From contig WNWL01000005.1 in assembly GCA_009733745.1 (NCBI GenBank), positions 464,390 to 528,389 on the forward strand: a stretch of 64,000 bases of DNA, written 5' to 3'. Within the stretch, counting starts at the first letter, position 1, and each line of letters opens with the position of its first letter. The position numbers and the translations under genes are program-made. Below the pieces are notes generated by a model. The model had not been told where the DNA came from. It ran no database searches and saw nothing but the letters and a program-made list of their open reading frames with translations. This DNA is from Oceanobacillus sp. HTM 045. GTDB taxonomy: Bacteria > Pseudomonadota > Alphaproteobacteria > Rhodobacterales > Rhodobacteraceae. Of the stretch, positions 60,430 to 64,000 are shown one piece after another.

Positions 60430-62087
60430 GACGCCTTTCGCGCCTGACATGCGCCGCCGCGTTCACCGCGGCGCTTTCCACCAGCCTTGGCACCGGCCCG
60501 GCCGCGGCGCAGTCGCTGGTGCCGATCGGCCCGCTGCCCGAGCCGAGCATCGCCTTCGAGGCGGCGCCCCCGGCTGGGAGCACCTTCTCCGGCATCTCCG
60601 CCGCCGGCGTCGCGGGCGTGCAGCTGGCGGCGGCCGCACCTTCCGCCGCGCCGCGCCCGCTCGCGCGGCCAAACTCCACCGGCTCCAAGACCATCGCCGT
60701 CGCCCCGCCCGACAGCGAGACGCTGGCGCAGCAGTTCCGCCTCGACGGCAGCGCCGGCTGGATCGTGGTGGACCTAGACACCGGCGAGGTGCTCGACGCG
60801 CACGCGCCCGAGCGCGCCTTCGTGCCGGCCTCGGTCGCCAAGCTGCCGACCGCGCTGTTCGCGCTCGACATCCTTGGCCCGGAATGGCGGTTCGAGACCC
60901 GTCTCGTCGGCGTCGGCGAGGTGGCGGGCTCGCGGCTGAAGGGCGATCTCTACCTTCAGGGCGGCGGCGATCCGGAACTGGACACCGACGGCCTCCTGCC
61001 GCTGGTCACCGGGCTGACGCAGGGCGGGCTGCGCGAGGTGACGGGGCAGTTCTTCGTCGACGCCGCCGCCGCCTTCGAGTCGGAGGCGATCGACCCGCTC
61101 CAGCCGATCGACGCGCCCTACAACCCGGCGCTCTCGGGCCTCTGCCTCAACTTCAACCGGGTCCACGTCTCGTGGAAGCCGCAATCGGGCGCGGACCCGC
61201 TCCTCAGCGTCGAGGCGCGGGCGGAGCGGCTGAGCCCCAAGGTGCCGAGCATCCTTGTCACGCTGACCCAGTACGCCAGCGCGCCGGTCTTCAGCCACGC
61301 GGTCGAGGGGATGCGCGAGGTCTGGCGGATCAAGGCGTCCGCCCTCGGCCGCCGGGCCGGGTCGCGCTGGCTGCCGGTGCGTCGCCCCGCGATCTATGCC
61401 GGCAATGTCTTCGCCGCGCTGGCCAGCGGCTACGGGCTGCGCCTCGCCGAGCCGCGCGTCGCCGAGACGCCGGTGATGGGACAGGTGCTGGCGCGCCATG
61501 CCAGCCGTCCGCTGGCCTACATGCTGCAGGACATGCTGGAGTTCTCCACCAACCTCACCGCCGAGATGGTCGGCATCGCCGCCGCGCGCGCCCGCGGGGC
61601 TGTGCCGCGCGCGCCGTCGGAATCCGCGGCGGTGATGAACGCATGGGCGGCGCAGTTCGCCGGCTTCGCGCCGGGCGATCCGGGCTTCGCGCTGGCGAAC
61701 CACTCGGGGCTCTCGCTCGAGTCCCGCGTCACCCCGCGGCGGATGGCCGACGTGCTGCTCGCCGCCGCGCGGGCCCACCCCGTCACCGGCTTCGAGGAGC
61801 CGTTCCTGCCGGGCATGATCGCGGGGCTGCTGAAGCACCACCATGTCGGCGACGAGGGCGTGGAACTGCCCGAGGGGCTGGTCGTGCGGGCCAAGACTGG
61901 CACGATGAACTTCGTGCGCGGGCTGGCGGGCTACATCCGCACCCCCGGCGGGCGGCGGCTGGCCTTCGCCTATTTCGCCAACAACCTGTCGCAGCGCGGC
62001 AATGGCGGCCCCCGCGGCTGGCTCGGCCGCGCCAAGGGGCTGGAACGCGCGCTGATCCGGAGCTGGGCGGCGCGGTTCGACACCTGA
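60426..62087 (+). CDS. dacB: D-Ala-D-Ala carboxypeptidase, PBP4/DacB class C
   Basis: Periplasmic penicillin-binding protein of 553 residues with signal peptide (to AAAQ). Active-site blocks: Ser136-x-x-Lys139 (ASVAKL), Ser374-x-Asn376 (FSTNLTAE) and Lys490-Thr-Gly (AKTGTMN). It trims the terminal D-Ala of peptidoglycan or cleaves cross-links. The first 100 residues are an extra Ala/Pro-rich region. Coupled to nadD by ATGA. Convergent with the DUF2330 gene; the 332-bp gap holds repeat copy D. Confidence 0.93.
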   Translation: MRRLSRLTCAAAFTAALSTSLGTGPAAAQSLVPIGPLPEPSIAFEAAPPAGSTFSGISAAGVAGVQLAAAAPSAAPRPLARPNSTGSKTIAVAPPDSETLAQQFRLDGSAGWIVVDLDTGEVLDAHAPERAFVPASVAKLPTALFALDILGPEWRFETRLVGVGEVAGSRLKGDLYLQGGGDPELDTDGLLPLVTGLTQGGLREVTGQFFVDAAAAFESEAIDPLQPIDAPYNPALSGLCLNFNRVHVSWKPQSGADPLLSVEARAERLSPKVPSILVTLTQYASAPVFSHAVEGMREVWRIKASALGRRAGSRWLPVRRPAIYAGNVFAALASGYGLRLAEPRVAETPVMGQVLARHASRPLAYMLQDMLEFSTNLTAEMVGIAAARARGAVPRAPSESAAVMNAWAAQFAGFAPGDPGFALANHSGLSLESRVTPRRMADVLLAAARAHPVTGFEEPFLPGMIAGLLKHHHVGDEGVELPEGLVVRAKTGTMNFVRGLAGYIRTPGGRRLAFAYFANNLSQRGNGGPRGWLGRAKGLERALIRSWAARFDT

Positions 62088-62133
62088 TAGGGGCGGATAT
62101 CGTGGTGCGGGCTGTGCAGGATTGTTCTGTTTA

Positions 62134-62300
62134 GCGCTGAGGGCAACGTCCGGCCCTGGACGGGCGTGGTGCCCCGCCGGAGTTCCTTGATTTATCCCCG
62201 CAGCCCCTCCCACCTTCCAATCCCCTTGCAACGTCGCAGAACGCCCGGCCCCGGGGAGGGCCGAACGTGGCCCGGGCTGGTCGCCCGGGCCGAGGCTGAT
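62134..62300 (+). repeat. Dispersed structured intergenic repeat, copy D
   Basis: The best-formed copy. The stem GGCCCGGGC-TGGTC-GCCCGGGCC at 62269-62291 is perfect. The central block TTGCAACGTCGCAGAACGCC is identical to copy A. Like copy A it lies between two convergent genes. The remaining parts of the 332-bp gap (62088-62133 and 62301-62419) show nothing distinct. Confidence 0.8.
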
Positions 62301-62419
62301 GCTGCGCGCAGGAAGCTACTTTCGCACTGGTTGCAGCCCGGGGGACGTCTCACAGCCGAAAGCGGTCATGGAGAGCGATGCCCGGACCCGTGAGGGACCG
62401 GAAACCGTATCAGCCACCC

Positions 62420-63751
62420 TCAGTCCCACATCGTCTCCCACCACGGGCGACCCTCGCCGGGCTCGGTGCCGTAGGCGGTCATCTCGGCGCGGATGTCCTC
62501 GATCTTCCAGCCCGTCAGGCTGGCGAGCGTCTGCGCCTCGCGCTCGAAGCGTTCCGGCAGGTCGGCGAGGTAGTTTTCCGCCTCCTTGCAGGTGGCCGTG
62601 CCCTTCCACGGGTGGTTCATCACGTAGCGGCCCTGGTAGTTCGTCCGGTCGCCGGTGATCGAGAGCCGCAGGTCCTCCGGGAAACTCACCGCGTCGTAGC
62701 GGGCGTGGAGCCGCGTCACGAACACGTCCTGCGCCTGCCCCTGGCCGGGATCGGCCCAGAAGACGCCGAGTTCGCGCAACTGGTCGGCGGAGAGCGGGTC
62801 CGCCGCGCAGGGGTCGCACCAGGCCATGTCCCAGGCGTATTCGAGCATGACGCCAGCGCCGCCCTCCTTCTCGATCGCCTCGGCATAGATCGCCTTGTAG
62901 GTCTCGCCGAAGCTCTCCTTGACGTAGACCGGAATGTCCTGCCCGGTCGGCATCCGGACGGTGCGGTAGTTGACCGTCTCCACGCGCCCGCCGCGGGTCA
63001 GGGTGTAGAGGATCAGCTCCTGCTTGCCCTTGGAGTTCACCGTCCCGAGACGGATCGGCAGCATGAATTTTTCGCTCTCGAAGGCGATCTGCAAAGGCCG
63101 CAGGGTGCCGCCGCCGAGCTGGTCATGCGCCTCCAGGTTCACCTTGGCGACGAAGAACTTCATGCCCTGCTTGATGTAGGAGGCGAGCACGTCAGACGCG
63201 CCGTCGGGGATCTTGTAGTCGTTCTGGGTGAGCCAGGTTTCCAGCCCGTCCGACTCCTTGGCGCTGAGGATCAGGATGTCGTACTCGCCGACCGTGTAGC
63301 TGGCCTCGATGGTGACGCCGAGATCCGCCTCGCTCGGCGGCGCCGACTCCGGCTCCGGCGCCATGCTCATGGCGCAGTTGGGGCAGTCCTCCAGCTTGTA
63401 GCGCATCATGTTGCACGGGTCCTCGTCGAAATACTCGACGAGGCGCGGGGCGGTGTAGGCGTCGAGGTGATCGACCACGCCCGACTCGGTGACGTGGATC
63501 TGCTCGCGCTTCAGCACGGTGGGCGCCGGGATCACCATGGCGAACTCCGAGGGCTCGCCCTGGAAGTCGTTCACCATCGTGATCACGGTGCGCTCGCCGT
63601 CGCGCACCATCACCACCTTGGAGGCCTCGTTGAACAGCTTCGCGTCCCCCTTGGCGACGAAGAAGCCGCAGAAGGCCAGCGCGGCGGGGGAGGCCGCGAG
63701 CAGCCCCACGGCGGTTGTCGCCGCGAGCAGGGATTTGGTAATGCGTTTCAT
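62420..63751 (-). CDS. DUF2330 exported protein (first paralogue)
   Basis: A 443-residue protein with signal peptide (MKRITKSLLAATTAVGLLAASPAALA) directly followed by FCGFFVAKGDAKLFNEASKVVMVRDG, the DUF2330 hallmark. It has further cysteines (DPCNMMRYKLEDCPNCAM, MAWCDPCAADP). Predicted periplasmic or surface beta-rich protein of unknown job. A second paralogue lies 26 bases upstream in the same orientation and runs off the right edge. No enzyme motif is visible. Confidence 0.85.
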   Translation of the reverse strand: MKRITKSLLAATTAVGLLAASPAALAFCGFFVAKGDAKLFNEASKVVMVRDGERTVITMVNDFQGEPSEFAMVIPAPTVLKREQIHVTESGVVDHLDAYTAPRLVEYFDEDPCNMMRYKLEDCPNCAMSMAPEPESAPPSEADLGVTIEASYTVGEYDILILSAKESDGLETWLTQNDYKIPDGASDVLASYIKQGMKFFVAKVNLEAHDQLGGGTLRPLQIAFESEKFMLPIRLGTVNSKGKQELILYTLTRGGRVETVNYRTVRMPTGQDIPVYVKESFGETYKAIYAEAIEKEGGAGVMLEYAWDMAWCDPCAADPLSADQLRELGVFWADPGQGQAQDVFVTRLHARYDAVSFPEDLRLSITGDRTNYQGRYVMNHPWKGTATCKEAENYLADLPERFEREAQTLASLTGWKIEDIRAEMTAYGTEPGEGRPWWETMWD

Positions 63752-63777
63752 GCTTCAATTCCTCTCGGTGCCCGGGG

Positions 63778-64000
63778 TCAGTCCCAGATCGATTCCCACC
63801 ACGGCTTCTCGTCGCCGGGCTCTGTACCGAAATTCGTCATCTCGGCGCGGATGTCCTCGATCTCCCAGCCGGTCAGGCTGGCCAGCGTCTGCGCCTCGCG
63901 CTCGAAGCGGCCAGGCAGCGACTCGAGATAGTCCTCGCCCGCCTTGCAGGTCGCGTCGCCCTTCCAAGGGTGGCGCATGACGTAGCGGCCCTGGAAATTG
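63778..64000 (-). CDS. DUF2330 paralogue, C-terminal fragment (5' end off the window)
   Basis: The last 73 codons of a gene that begins beyond position 64000. Its end matches the end of the first DUF2330 protein almost residue for residue (GRYVMxHPWKGxATCK; TLASLTGWxIEDIRAEMT; PWWE-x-x-WD), showing a tandem duplication. Ends 26 bases before the next ATG, so the two are co-transcribed. Confidence 0.88.
   Translation of the reverse strand, partial: NFQGRYVMRHPWKGDATCKAGEDYLESLPGRFEREAQTLASLTGWEIEDIRAEMTNFGTEPGDEKPWWESIWD

Overview
The window reads as chromosome of a GC-rich alphaproteobacterium, most likely a Rhodobacterales-type marine or soil organism. This rests on the strong G/C third-position bias, the gene families and the dense, overlapping operons; no rRNA or marker gene fixes the taxon. 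I saw no tRNA, rRNA, CRISPR array, integrase or transposase.

Left part (1-10 kb): a tightly coupled minus-strand operon that looks like an aryl-polyene (APE) type II fatty-acid/polyketide cluster. It holds a methyltransferase, a family 2 glycosyltransferase, a lipoprotein, a hot-dog dehydratase, an acyltransferase, a LolA-like carrier, an RND/MMPL exporter, a ketosynthase, a fused ketosynthase-like/ApeP-like protein and a FabG-type reductase that runs off the left edge. A PlsC-type acyltransferase and a small lipoprotein sit divergently beside it. Carrier proteins and the aryl starter enzymes are not in the window. Next (10-14 kb) is a divergent catabolic locus: a GntR/FCD regulator and ArgE-like deacetylase facing an EutB/EutC-like pair. 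An MscS channel follows.

Middle (15.8-33 kb): an unusual four-gene operon (carbon-nitrogen hydrolase, very long Orn/Lys/Arg-type PLP decarboxylase, stand-alone ATP-grasp enzyme, C45 autoproteolytic acyltransferase) that looks like an uncharacterised amide or polyamine pathway. After it comes a complete leucine/isovalerate degradation operon (IVD, MCC beta, MCC alpha, HMG-CoA lyase, methylglutaconyl-CoA hydratase, plus LprI-like and RidA genes), and then a divergent histidine kinase/LuxR-type regulator pair whose start codons overlap.

Right part (33-64 kb): an HlyC-like acyltransferase followed by an RTX protein with 28 uninterrupted 18-residue repeats, each pairing a Ca-binding nonapeptide with an Asn-type nonapeptide. 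Then comes a roughly 19 kb envelope locus of two divergent gene sets. One encodes an ExbB/MotA-like channel, two ExbD-like proteins and three periplasmic proteins. The other encodes a coiled-coil protein with six HPC-x7-C motifs, a Pro/Thr-rich protein, a VWA protein, a one-chain ABC transporter, a polytopic GT-C-like protein and a repeat/peptidoglycan-binding protein. This is my best candidate for an undescribed system. The window ends with a thioesterase, nicotinamidase, a DUF4329-like protein, NadD, a DacB-type carboxypeptidase and two tandem DUF2330 paralogues.

Four copies of a structured intergenic repeat (about 22.2, 33.0, 33.3 and 62.2 kb), one with a compensatory stem change, and a long palindrome at 38.1-38.3 kb are the main non-coding features.
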